Origin: an uncultured cyanobacterium
Lineage (GTDB): Bacteria > Cyanobacteriota > Cyanobacteriia > Cyanobacteriales > Nostocaceae
DNA length: 64,000 bases
Assembly (NCBI GenBank): GCA_903903925.1
Contig: CAIVAU010000116.1
Span: forward strand, 124,001-188,000
Direction of reading: 5' to 3'
Shown here: piece after piece, positions 47,127-56,600 of the stretch
Numbering within the stretch: the stretch's first letter is position 1
Layout: each line of letters begins with the position of its first letter
Position numbers and translations under genes: made by a program
The notes under the pieces: generated by a model
Seen by the model: only the letters and a program-made list of their open reading frames with translations
What the model was told of the DNA's origin: nothing
Databases searched by the model: none

Positions 47127-48368
47127 TTAATTAGGGGTAAAGGCTGAGTCCTGGTCTTTTCTAGTGTCATCAAAGGCTATGGCAATTATTGCCACACCCA
47201 GGATAGCGATCGCCACACTAATGGCAAATACTCCCCGATAGCCAAAGGCTTCAGCAATTACACCACTGATCGCCGCCGCCGCAATACCGCTAAAGGAACC
47301 CACCGAGCCTTGAATGGAGTAATCTGTGCCGGCTGTCGCTAGTTCGCTTTTGTCCATCATAATAGTTGATATAGTTGTACTGGCCATGCTGCTAGAGAAC
47401 TGTACGGCGATGGCCGCTAAATAGAGTATGGGTAAACTTTTCATCCCAAATGCTGGTAGCAGGTAGATGGCGATCGCTACAGCTTGCAGCAAACCAAAGA
47501 GAATTAGCGATCGCTTTCGCCCCAGGGGATTAATCAGTAAACCCGCAGTCAATGCTGCAAATACACCAGTACTATAACTGACTACTCCTAGTAAAAAGCC
47601 AATTTCTCCTAAAGACAATCCAATATCCACCAAAAAAGGACGATACATGGTGCCGGCGATGGCGCTACCTTTCATATAAAGTACTAAAATTAGCAACCAA
47701 CTCCAGATCCCCGGACGACGAAAAAATTTGACTAGATTTTTCCAAGTCAGAGTTGAGCCTAGAGACTCAGCCCCCGATTGATTATTTCTCCTGGGTTCTT
47801 TATGCCATAAAATTGGGAGCAGCGCCATTACCACTAGCAGCGCCAAGGTAAACATAGTGCCTTTCCATCCCCAGTAATTGAGCAAGCTCAACATCAAACC
47901 ACCGCCAATCACAGCCCCTAAATAACTACCACCTATTTGCACCCCATTACCCAAACCGCGCTCATTGACATTCAGCAACCCCACAGCCAAAGCATCGGTA
48001 GCAATGTTTTGCAGACAACAAAAGAAACACATGACAAACAAACAAATCAACAGAGCAGTAAAATTATGTTGAATGTCAAGTAAACCACCGGCAACAGTAG
48101 TGCAGGCAATGAGGAGTTGAAAGCAGATCACCCAGAACCGATAATGTCCAACAGTGGTGAAGCTATAGCGATCTAGTAGAGGGGCCCAGAGAAAGTTGAG
48201 CATGGAAGGTAGGAGCAATAATGACAGCAAACCAATTGCTTGTCGAGAAACTCCCTGCTGACGCATGAATACGGGTAGGGCTTGAAACAGAAACATCGTG
48301 GGGATGAACTGTGACATATACAAACTACCCAATAACCCTAGTTTCTGCAAACCTTTGGTACTAATCAT
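47127..48368 (-). CDS. MFS transporter, RhtX/FptX (AmpG-like) siderophore permease
   Basis: 413 residues from the ATG at 48366-48368; TTG three codons upstream possible. About 12 helices. YMSQFIPTMFLFQALPVFMRQQGVS, WAPLLDRYSF, QNIATDALAV and GNGVQIGGSYLGAVIGGG match the AmpG-like family that includes RhtX and FptX, single-component inner-membrane importers of metal-siderophore complexes. Fourteen bases after (in transcription order) the receptor gene, so co-transcribed. Exact substrate unknown. Confidence 0.82.
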   Translation of the reverse strand: MISTKGLQKLGLLGSLYMSQFIPTMFLFQALPVFMRQQGVSRQAIGLLSLLLLPSMLNFLWAPLLDRYSFTTVGHYRFWVICFQLLIACTTVAGGLLDIQHNFTALLICLFVMCFFCCLQNIATDALAVGLLNVNERGLGNGVQIGGSYLGAVIGGGLMLSLLNYWGWKGTMFTLALLVVMALLPILWHKEPRRNNQSGAESLGSTLTWKNLVKFFRRPGIWSWLLILVLYMKGSAIAGTMYRPFLVDIGLSLGEIGFLLGVVSYSTGVFAALTAGLLINPLGRKRSLILFGLLQAVAIAIYLLPAFGMKSLPILYLAAIAVQFSSSMASTTISTIMMDKSELATAGTDYSIQGSVGSFSGIAAAAISGVIAEAFGYRGVFAISVAIAILGVAIIAIAFDDTRKDQDSAFTPN

Positions 48369-48391
48369 CAAGATCAAGTTTCCTACGTTAA

Positions 48392-50962
48392 TCAGAACTC
48401 GAAAGACACTGAACCCCGCACATTAAAAGGTGGCGCTGGAGACAAAGCACCAATCTGAGCATAATAATACTGAGTATTAAATATATTATTAAAATTCAGA
48501 CCAATGCGGATTTTATCGCGGCGATAAAAGAAAGCAGCATCTGCTCTGAGGTAGGAGGGCGCAGTGAAAGTATTCGGCAATGCTACTTCATAGTCTCCTG
48601 AATACACCAGTCCCAAACCAAACCCCAACCCCTTCAAATTGCTACTTTGCAACTCGTAAGTTGTCCACAAACTGGCGCTGTTATAGGGTACACCAATTAA
48701 CCGACTACCTACAGGAATAGTATTATCTTGGCTAACAAAGGCATCTGTGTAAGTGTAGGTAGCAATGACTTTCCATCCCGGCAATATTTGTCCCACCACA
48801 TCTAGTTCAATCCCCCGGCTTTTTTGTTCTCCCGTTTGAATGCTATAAAGTGGATTAGTTGGGTCTGGTGTGAGTAGATTTTTCCGAGCAATTTGGTATA
48901 ACGCTAGTGTAGCTGAAAGACGATTTTCCAGAAATTCCTGCTTAATTCCTACCTCAAATTGTTCGTCTGTTTCCGGTTTGAATAATGCTCCTGTTTGACT
49001 CGTACCAGAGTATATAGGATTAAAATAGTTAGACCAATTGAAATAAAGGGAAGTGGTCTTACTCGGCTGATAGACAATACCAGCTCGCGGCGAGAATTTA
49101 TTGTCTACCTGATCGTTAATTAAATTGCCACCAGGTGCATCTTTGGCAGATGAGTTACTTGAATCAAAACGACCGCCTACCAGTAGTTTCAGCTTAGGTA
49201 CAATCTCGACCAAATCTTGGACATAAATTCCCAGATCGTCTGCACCATGTTGTCCAGTTAGTCCCAGTTGATAACTGAAAGAACCTGGTTGCGCTCCATA
49301 CACTGGATTAAAAATATTAATCGGTGCAATCAATGCACCGAGAAAATTATTACTTAATTCCCGTCGGTATAGCTCTACTCCCACTAAAACATTGTGGTTG
49401 ATTGAACCAGTGCTAAACTTACCAAATAATTCATTTGTTAATGTATAGTTTTCACTTTGCTCAGGCCCTTTTAATATCAGCCGATTGACCGTACCATTTG
49501 CATTCAGGGTTGGTGAATAGTAATCTGTGTAAGAGCCTAAGTCTAGGTTAGCCAGAAGCGCGTTAAATCCTTGCTTAAAGCTCCAGTTATCACTAAACTT
49601 TCGTTCTAGGGTATAAGTAACCGAAGTTGAATCTAGATAGCTAGTATTTGCACCTGGTTCTGCCAGAGATCTGCTGATCGGAATTTGCAATGATTGTGGT
49701 ACAAGGGGGAGTCCACTATCAACGACGAAATCCGAGTGTTGATATTCGACTTGGGTAACAAGAGTTGTTTTTTTGTCAATTTGCCAGGTTAAAGCCGGTG
49801 CTAAATCGAAGTTCTGATTGTTAATAAAATCACGATAGCTACCTGCATTTTCATAGGAAGCATTCAGCCGATAGAGCAGCGCCTTATTGGTGGTGAGTGG
49901 ACCTGTAAAATCTAAGGATGAACGGTAGTAGTCGTAACTACCTGCAATGAAACTAGTATTATATAAAGGTGTATCCAGGGGTTTTTTTGTCAATACATTG
50001 AGTAGACCGCCTTCAGTATAACCACTACCATAAAGCACCGATGCTGGCCCCTTTAACACCTCGATTGACTCGATGTTGGTGGTATCACCAGGAGTCAGAC
50101 CTACCGGGCCACGAAACCCATCGCGGAAATAGCCAAAATCGGCAAAACCCCGAATTATATAGGCTGATGCAGTTCCATAACCTATGATTTTTTGAACTCC
50201 GCTCACATTATCGGTGATGTCGTCTTGACGCACAATCTGCCGATCTTCAATTACCTGAGACGGAATCACCTGCACTGATAAAGGAATATCCCGTAGTGGT
50301 ACCGAGAATTTAGTTCCTGTACTAGCAGTGGGTACTTTGTAACTGTCTGGCTCCCCCGTTACTAGTAGTTCAATGGGTTTTTCACCTTGACTTGGTGTTT
50401 GTGGTGGTGGGGATGAGCTATTTGAGACTAGGGGAGAAATTAAACCTTGGTTGTTCCCCAATAGCTGGACTTTCGGTATACTCGTAGCACCCTTCACTGT
50501 CACTAAAATGCTATTAGCATCCTGATTAACTAATACTACTTCTGTGATGCCATCACGAGGATTTTCAGCCCGAAAGGAATTCCCTGACGGTAGATTCAGT
50601 TGAGCATTAGGGATGACAGCACTGAAGGTGTTTCTCTCGCTTTTGATTGTGCTTTGCAGCTGATTTGTCGGAGTTTCTAAGATGATTTCCAGACCACTAG
50701 CTGTGGAGTTCAGACGCACACCTGTGACTTGGGTAACTTGATTCTTTTGTGCTTCTTGCGCCAGCCAGTCTTTGACACTGGTTGGGGCACGGGGAATGTC
50801 ACTCAGTTGGGGAATGTTTATAATAGGTACTGGTGAATTTGTTGTCTCTTGTTTCCCTTGTATAGTGTTGACTTTCTCCACATCACCATAAGCGGGAAAA
50901 GTCACTAAAACTGACACAGATGCTGTCAACAACATCCAAATAGATAATTTCTGTTTTTCCAC
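48392..50962 (-). CDS. TonB-dependent siderophore receptor with AMIN domain
   Basis: 856 residues from a GTG with AAGGAAGTAGG upstream. Signal peptide (1-26). An AMIN domain (about 75-170), as in many cyanobacterial receptors. The plug (about 222-330) has SVQVIPSQVIEDRQI and VLKGPASVLYGSGYTEGGLLN. The beta barrel ends in the outer-membrane signature with terminal Phe (RGSVSFEF). Siderophore/FhuA-type family. First gene of the transport operon, divergent from the biosynthetic genes. It should carry the metal complex across the outer membrane using TonB. Confidence 0.93.
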   Translation of the reverse strand: MEKQKLSIWMLLTASVSVLVTFPAYGDVEKVNTIQGKQETTNSPVPIINIPQLSDIPRAPTSVKDWLAQEAQKNQVTQVTGVRLNSTASGLEIILETPTNQLQSTIKSERNTFSAVIPNAQLNLPSGNSFRAENPRDGITEVVLVNQDANSILVTVKGATSIPKVQLLGNNQGLISPLVSNSSSPPPQTPSQGEKPIELLVTGEPDSYKVPTASTGTKFSVPLRDIPLSVQVIPSQVIEDRQIVRQDDITDNVSGVQKIIGYGTASAYIIRGFADFGYFRDGFRGPVGLTPGDTTNIESIEVLKGPASVLYGSGYTEGGLLNVLTKKPLDTPLYNTSFIAGSYDYYRSSLDFTGPLTTNKALLYRLNASYENAGSYRDFINNQNFDLAPALTWQIDKKTTLVTQVEYQHSDFVVDSGLPLVPQSLQIPISRSLAEPGANTSYLDSTSVTYTLERKFSDNWSFKQGFNALLANLDLGSYTDYYSPTLNANGTVNRLILKGPEQSENYTLTNELFGKFSTGSINHNVLVGVELYRRELSNNFLGALIAPINIFNPVYGAQPGSFSYQLGLTGQHGADDLGIYVQDLVEIVPKLKLLVGGRFDSSNSSAKDAPGGNLINDQVDNKFSPRAGIVYQPSKTTSLYFNWSNYFNPIYSGTSQTGALFKPETDEQFEVGIKQEFLENRLSATLALYQIARKNLLTPDPTNPLYSIQTGEQKSRGIELDVVGQILPGWKVIATYTYTDAFVSQDNTIPVGSRLIGVPYNSASLWTTYELQSSNLKGLGFGLGLVYSGDYEVALPNTFTAPSYLRADAAFFYRRDKIRIGLNFNNIFNTQYYYAQIGALSPAPPFNVRGSVSFEF

Positions 50963-51237
50963 CCTACTTCCTTACATATTCAATAGCAAACTACACCCGC
51001 AAAACGCTTAAAAAAGCTAAGCAGATACGACAATCGGCACGACTAAAATCATGTCGTCCAAGTTTAAAAACATCTTGATCATCACAGGTCTCGCGTGGAT
51101 CAGTTGAGCCACACTAGATGCAATTTTCAAGCTAAATTAATTTCGAGTTGCACAAAAGCTACGAACATTATGAGGAGAGTATGTCTCATAAGTCAAATGA
51201 CAATCTGTAAAACTTAGCTTGGTGCTGAAAAACCATA

Positions 51238-51341
51238 GGATATCAACTTAAGGCGGGACAGAATTTTGCTCATAGCGATGCTCAAACCCTTGCAGGCTGG
51301 AAGGTTCTCCCTGTGGGATTTCCCGCCTTAAGTTGATACCC
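51238..51341 (+). mobile_element. MITE copy A, terminal inverted repeats TATCAACTTAAGGCGGGA
   Basis: The left end TATCAACTTAAGGCGGGA (51241-51258) is matched by TCCCGCCTTAAGTTGATA (51321-51338). The interior includes gctcaaacccttgcaggctg. Copy B is the same element in reverse. I see no clear target duplication here. Confidence 0.85.
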
Positions 51342-51490
51342 TTATTTATATTTCTTGCCAATAACACAGAATTTATAGTATGCTTATAGACTAGAGTTGC
51401 TTACAAAGAATGATCCACACAGTTGGTGAGGGTTTTGATTGCAAAAGATATTTTTAACCCAGGAAAATAGTTAACTACAGCAGCAACGTT

Positions 51491-51609
51491 ACCATGACGG
51501 GTATGAACTTAAGGTGGGGAAACTGGCCCTGACAAGGTTCCAGCATGCAAGGGTTTGAGCATTGTGATAGCGAAAATCTGTCCCGCCTTAAGTTGATGCC
51601 GACCATGAC
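51491..51609 (-). mobile_element. MITE copy B (51499-51601), inverted relative to A, with 8-bp target duplication
   Basis: The 103-bp element has one end TATGAACTTAAGGTGGGG and the other TCCCGCCTTAAGTTGATG. It is flanked on both sides by ACCATGAC (51491-51498 and 51602-51609). Reverse-complemented it aligns along its length with copy A. Confidence 0.9.
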
Positions 51610-51749
51610 CATTTTCTCATTTTTGATCAGAAATTTTCGGCGATCGCCTGCTCTTTAATCTAGCTTTTCGTTAAGACGTTGCGCTCTTTTGGCTTGGTCC
51701 TGGCGGTTGAGATGTGTTCCCAACATTATGATGAGGTAAGAAGCAAGTC

Positions 51750-52607
51750 ATGAAAATTGATAGACCATCTCCAGAACATATTGGAGCCGAAGTTTTAGAT
51801 CTAGATATTGCTGTGATTAATCAAGCAGAAGTCGAGATAATTAAGCAACTGGTATATGAGCATAAATTAGTAATTTTTCGAGAACAAGATATTAACGATA
51901 ATCAATATTTAGAATTGGCTCGTAAAATTGGTACACCACAAATTTATCCCCAAGATAACTATCATCACCCAGATTATCCCGAAATATTTGTCTCTTCTAA
52001 TGTTCCCAAAGATGGGATTAAGTTTGGTGTTGCTGGTACTGGTAGATATTGGCATACTGATTGTGCATTTCTTGAGGAACCATTGCCCTTGACGATGTTA
52101 TATCCACAAGTACTGCCCAATTCTATTAGAGAAACCTATTATATCGATATGCAGCAGGTTTATCAAAAATTGCCTGCAAATTTGAGCAGCTATATCGATG
52201 GAAATTATCTGATCCACGAGGCGAAATGGCGTTATAAAGTGCAAGCATCAGACATTGATCAGGCCATAATCGATATTTTAGATGATTTGGAGAAGAGATT
52301 TCCACCTGTTAAACATCCGGCTGTGATTACGCACCCCGTGACACACAAAAAAATCTTGTATATGAATCAAGGTTTTACTACTGGGATCAAAGGACTTGAT
52401 TATGAAAAAAATCAAGAAATTTTGCCGAAGTTATTTTCCTTTATTGAGCGTGATGAGCATATTCATACCCATGTCTGGAAAGATGGAGACATTTTATTAT
52501 GGGACAACAGAACCCTGAATCATATGGCTTCTACAGTCCCTAAAGGGGAAAAAAGTGTCAGCTACCGCATTGGTATTTACGATGAATTACCATTTTATCT
52601 TCCCTAA
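51750..52607 (+). CDS. Fe(II)/2-oxoglutarate dioxygenase of the ScoE/Rv0097 isonitrile-forming type
   Basis: 285 residues, TauD/TfdA fold. Iron ligands WHTD (H102, D104) and H258 in WDNRTLNHMAS; R273 (YRIG) probably binds 2-oxoglutarate. Close resemblance to M. tuberculosis Rv0097/Streptomyces ScoE as I recall them: HHPDYPEIFVSS, ETYYIDMQQVYQKLP (TYFIDLARVWQSLP in Rv0097), FPPVKHPAVITHP and GDILLWDNR. Those enzymes turn an N-(carboxymethyl)amino fatty acid into an isonitrile by two oxidations and loss of CO2. First gene of the biosynthetic operon; the next starts 19 bases later. General TauD functions remain possible, but gene order supports the isonitrile role. Confidence 0.85.
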   Translation: MKIDRPSPEHIGAEVLDLDIAVINQAEVEIIKQLVYEHKLVIFREQDINDNQYLELARKIGTPQIYPQDNYHHPDYPEIFVSSNVPKDGIKFGVAGTGRYWHTDCAFLEEPLPLTMLYPQVLPNSIRETYYIDMQQVYQKLPANLSSYIDGNYLIHEAKWRYKVQASDIDQAIIDILDDLEKRFPPVKHPAVITHPVTHKKILYMNQGFTTGIKGLDYEKNQEILPKLFSFIERDEHIHTHVWKDGDILLWDNRTLNHMASTVPKGEKSVSYRIGIYDELPFYLP

Positions 52608-52626
52608 TTTATACAGGAGAACTGCT

Positions 52627-53223
52627 GTGGATATCAACGATGAATTTACCAAAATAGAAGAAGTCAGCCAAGATTTATTACGTATTATTCTTGAACCATA
52701 CAAAGATGATTGTAAGTATTTAAAAAAGGCTCAATGTCAATATTTGGACTCCAAAGTAGCACCGGAAAAATTTAATCGTGAAAATAAAAATATCCTCTCA
52801 ATCAAAGGAGAATTCTCCATTCCCGTATCTTGTTATATTGCCGATACAGGACACTTTAATTCCGTAGAGTTTAATATTTGTTATAACCAGTTATCTTATG
52901 TGATGATTGCTTATGCGGTGGAACATAAATTGCTGACAGTCATGAAAGACTGGGATCTAGCAATTTATAAACGTTGCCAACTGAGTAATTTTCTGATTGT
53001 TAAGTTTTCCAGCACATTTAGAAAACAAATAAATTCTCATCAGTTCCAGGGAACCTTATCAATTAATAAATCCTCAGAGCGAGGAAATTTAATCATTTTA
53101 AAAACTTCATGCACCTTTTATGATAGCAATGATGGTTGGTCTGAAGGTGATGTTACTATTGCGATTTTAAAGAGTGAGCCAGACATTAGCCTTGATGATA
53201 GTCGCACATCTGTAAGTGTATAG
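52627..53223 (+). CDS. FcoT/ScoD (Rv0098)-type acyl thioesterase
   Basis: 198 residues from a GTG at 52627 with AGGAGA seven bases upstream; an overlapping earlier start is unlikely. A hotdog-fold FcoT protein: LLRIILEPYKDDCKYL (Rv0098: LLARVLEPYSCKGCRYL), CYIADTGHFNSVEFNICYNQL and KFSSTFRK align with Rv0098 as remembered. In the isonitrile pathway this protein adds glycine to an unsaturated acyl-ACP and releases the product for oxidation by the dioxygenase. It is the second gene, exactly as in Rv0097-Rv0098. Confidence 0.85.
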   Translation: MDINDEFTKIEEVSQDLLRIILEPYKDDCKYLKKAQCQYLDSKVAPEKFNRENKNILSIKGEFSIPVSCYIADTGHFNSVEFNICYNQLSYVMIAYAVEHKLLTVMKDWDLAIYKRCQLSNFLIVKFSSTFRKQINSHQFQGTLSINKSSERGNLIILKTSCTFYDSNDGWSEGDVTIAILKSEPDISLDDSRTSVSV

Positions 53224-53277
53224 TCAGCAACCTAAAATAAACAGAAAAATTTTGTATCGTTGATACACTCCAAACCT

Positions 53278-53688
53278 ATGGGCGAAACAGAAGTAGATCA
53301 AACCTTAGGACAACAACACCATCTTTTACAAAAACTGACACAAGGGACTGCAAGTGAAAATCAAGCACTCCTAACAAATTATATGCAGGAGCTAGTTGCT
53401 CAAGCTATAGGGATTAGTGCATCCCAACTAGATATACAACAGCCTCTGAATTACATGGGAATTGATTCCTTGATAGCAATGAAATTGAGGAATCGCTTCA
53501 GAACTGACTTAGAAATAGATGTATCTGCTATCAAATTCATGGAAGATGCCAGTATTGCTAGTTTGGCAATAGAATTGAGTCCTTCTTTGATCAATGCTCA
53601 AGGTAGTTCCCAAATACCAAGCCAGGATGAACAAATAGCCCCCGTGATGGATGGAAATGATGATGATTGGTTGGAAGGTGAAATATGA
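53278..53688 (+). CDS. Free-standing acyl carrier protein with C-terminal docking motif
   Basis: 136 residues from the ATG at 53278. The phosphopantetheine site is GIDSL (Ser about 64), followed by IAMKLRNRF. The N-terminal ~45 residues form a helical extension. The C-terminus is an acidic tail ending DDDWLEGEI, like the short linear docking motifs that bind beta-hairpin docking domains. It should carry the acyl or isonitrile-acyl chain (role of Rv0100/ScoB). It overlaps the NRPS start by four bases (ATGA). No acyl-ACP ligase gene lies beside it. Confidence 0.85.
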   Translation: MGETEVDQTLGQQHHLLQKLTQGTASENQALLTNYMQELVAQAIGISASQLDIQQPLNYMGIDSLIAMKLRNRFRTDLEIDVSAIKFMEDASIASLAIELSPSLINAQGSSQIPSQDEQIAPVMDGNDDDWLEGEI

Positions 53689-56600
53689 ATTTAGGGGAAT
53701 TGCTCCAAGAACTAAATCAGAAAAATATCCAATTGTCAATTGATGGAGAAAAACTGCGTTATCGTGGTGCCAAAGAAGTATTAACTCCCACACTGCTACA
53801 TCAAATTAGGCAATATAAGGCAGAAATTATCCAGTTACTAGGCGATGGCCCCAACACTTCCTCATCTTATCCCCTGTCCCAGGGTCAACAAGGGTTGTGG
53901 TTTTTGTACCAGTTGGCGCCAGAAAGTCCAGCATACAATCTGGCCTTTACAGTCCGCATCCGCTCTCATTTAAATGTCCCCGCCTTACAACGCGCTTGTC
54001 AGCAGTTGATCCTGCGCCATCCCACACTCCGCACTACATTTGCTCAAGGAGAGCAAGAACCTTGGCAAAAGGTGCATGAATATCAAGAAGTCCACTTTGA
54101 AGAAATCAACGCTGCAACGTGGGACTGGGATAAATTGACCACAAGAGCGATCGCCGCATATCGTCAGCCCTTCGATTTAGAACAAGGGTCTGTATTGCGC
54201 GTAAATCTGTTTACTCGTTCCCCCCAAGACTATGTATTTTTATTGACCATACACCATATTGCTGTGGATGGTTTCTCATTTGGGATACTTCTAGATGAGT
54301 TACGCCTACTTTACCAAGGCGAAAATCTTGGTCAAGAGATTTCCCTACCGCCCATCAAATCGCAATATCAAGACTTTGTGCAATGGCAACACCAAATGCT
54401 AACAACTCCTGTGGGAGAAGAACTTTGGCGCTATTGGGAACAGCAATTAGCTGGTGAGTTACCAGTAATAAAACTACCAACTCGGCAACACCGATCGCCC
54501 ATTACCAACAATCAAGGAGCATCCTATAACTTCAATTTAACCCCAGAACTCACCGCCCATCTCAGAGAAATGGCCAAGGCTCAAGGAGCAACTTTGTACA
54601 TGACTCTGTTAGCAGCTTTTGTAGTTTTACTGCACCGTTACACAGGTGAAGAAGATATTCTGGTGGGATCTCCAGTGAATAACCGGAGTCGGGGAGAATT
54701 TGACTCAATTGTGGGCTTTTTTGTGAATATGCTGGCCTTGCGAGTCAATATTGGGGGGAATCCTAGCTTCTGCGCATTTCTTAGTCAAGTGCGCTCCACA
54801 GTATTAGCTGCACTCGCCCATCAAGATTATCCTTCACCTTTACTAGTCGAGAGATTACAACACAAAAGCGATCGCTCCTACCTGGGAATATTTCCAATTT
54901 CATTTAATCTATTGCAGTTGCAGCAGGTTACTGAAGTCATCGGTTTATCCCTGTCCACCCAAGCCAAAGCGATCGCCGATTGGGGAGGGTTATCACTGGA
55001 GCCATTTGTCATCCCCCAGGAAGAAGGTCAGAATGATTTAGTCTTAAACATGGTAGAGACTACAGAATCACTTCTTGGCACCTTCAGATACAATAGTGAC
55101 TTATTTGATGCAGCAATCATTAGCCAGATGGCAGACAATTTCCAAACCTTACTGGAGGGGATTGTCGCCCATCCTCAGCAGCAAATTTCAAAGTTGCCTC
55201 TACTGAGGGCAACGGAGCAACATCGGTTGTTTGTTGAGTATAATAATACTCGTGTAGAGTATCCTCAAGATCAGTGTATTCATCAGTTATTTGCCGTCCA
55301 AGTAGAACAGACTCCTGATGCAGTGGCTGTGGTGTTTGGTTCCCAGCAGATGACCTACCAGGAATTAAACGTCCGAGCCAATCAATTGGCACATCACTTG
55401 CAAACATTGGGAGTCAAACCAGAGGTGCTTGTCGGTATCTGTGTTCAGCGCTCCTGTGAGATGGTGGTCGGACTGTTAGGGGTTCTCAAAGCGGGTGGGG
55501 CTTATGTACCCTTAGATCCGCAATTACCCCCAGAGCGATTGCAGTACATGGTATTAGATTCGCAAATATCTGTGCTATTGACTCAGGCGCAATTGGTAGC
55601 ACAGTTGCCTCAAAACAACGCCCATGTGGTTTGTTTGGATGCAGACTGGGAGGGGATTAGTGCGAACAGTCAGGAAAATCCAGTGAGTGAGGCGACACCG
55701 GAAAACTTAGCCTATGTTATTTATACATCAGGATCTACTGGCACACCAAAAGGAGTAGCGATCGCTCATCGCAGTCTGGTTAATGCCTATTTTGCTTGGG
55801 AACAAGCCTATGAGTTACACACCAGAACCAGTAGTCATCTACAAATGGCTAATTTCTCTTTTGATGTGTTTTCGGGGGATTTGGTGCGATCGCTGTGTTC
55901 CGGTGGGAAGTTGGTTCTCTGTCCCCAAGAATCACTGTTGGTTCCCGAACAGCTATATAAATTAATGTGTGAGCAAGGGGTTGATTGTGCCGAGTTTGTG
56001 CCGGCGGTGTTGCGGAATTTGAGGGAATATCTGCAAAAAACCCAGCAGCATCTCCACTTTCTGCGGTTGTTAGTGGTTGGTTCCGATAGCTGGTATGTGA
56101 AAGAATATCAAGAATTTCAGAATTTATGTGGTTCTGAAACACGCTTAATTAATTCCTATGGAGTTACTGAAGCCACCATTGACAGTTGCTATTATGAAAA
56201 CCCTGGTGTCAATCTGTCCGTTAATGAGCTAGTACCTATTGGCCATCCCTTAGCTAATACACAAATATATATCCTAGACCGTTATCTCCAACCCGTACCC
56301 ATTGGCGTAGTGGGGGAATTATATATTGGTGGTGTTGGTTTGGCTCGTGGCTATGTGAATCAACCCGATTTGACGGAAGAGAAATTTATCCCTCATCCCT
56401 TTAGCGATGAACCAAAATCTCGCCTTTATAAAACTGGTGATTTAGCCCGTTACCTCAATGATGGTAACATTGAGTTGCTTGGTAGGAGCGATCATCAGGT
56501 AAAGATTCGCGGCTTCCGCATCGAACTAGACGAAATTGCTGGAGCGATCGCCCAACATGAGCAAGTGCAAGCAGTAGTAGTTATTGTCCGCGAAGACCAA

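Larger units (their letters stand above)
50963..51749. promoter_or_regulatory. Divergent promoter region between receptor and isonitrile genes
   Basis: 787 bases with no gene. It contains two inverted MITE copies (below) and the promoters of both divergent operons. I could not find a Fur- or Zur-like palindrome by eye. Confidence 0.5.

Noticed and set aside
51000-51749. Search for a Fur, Zur or copper-regulator box in the divergent promoter
   Set aside because: No palindrome close to a GATAATGATAATCATTATC or TGATAatnATTATCA pattern was found by eye.
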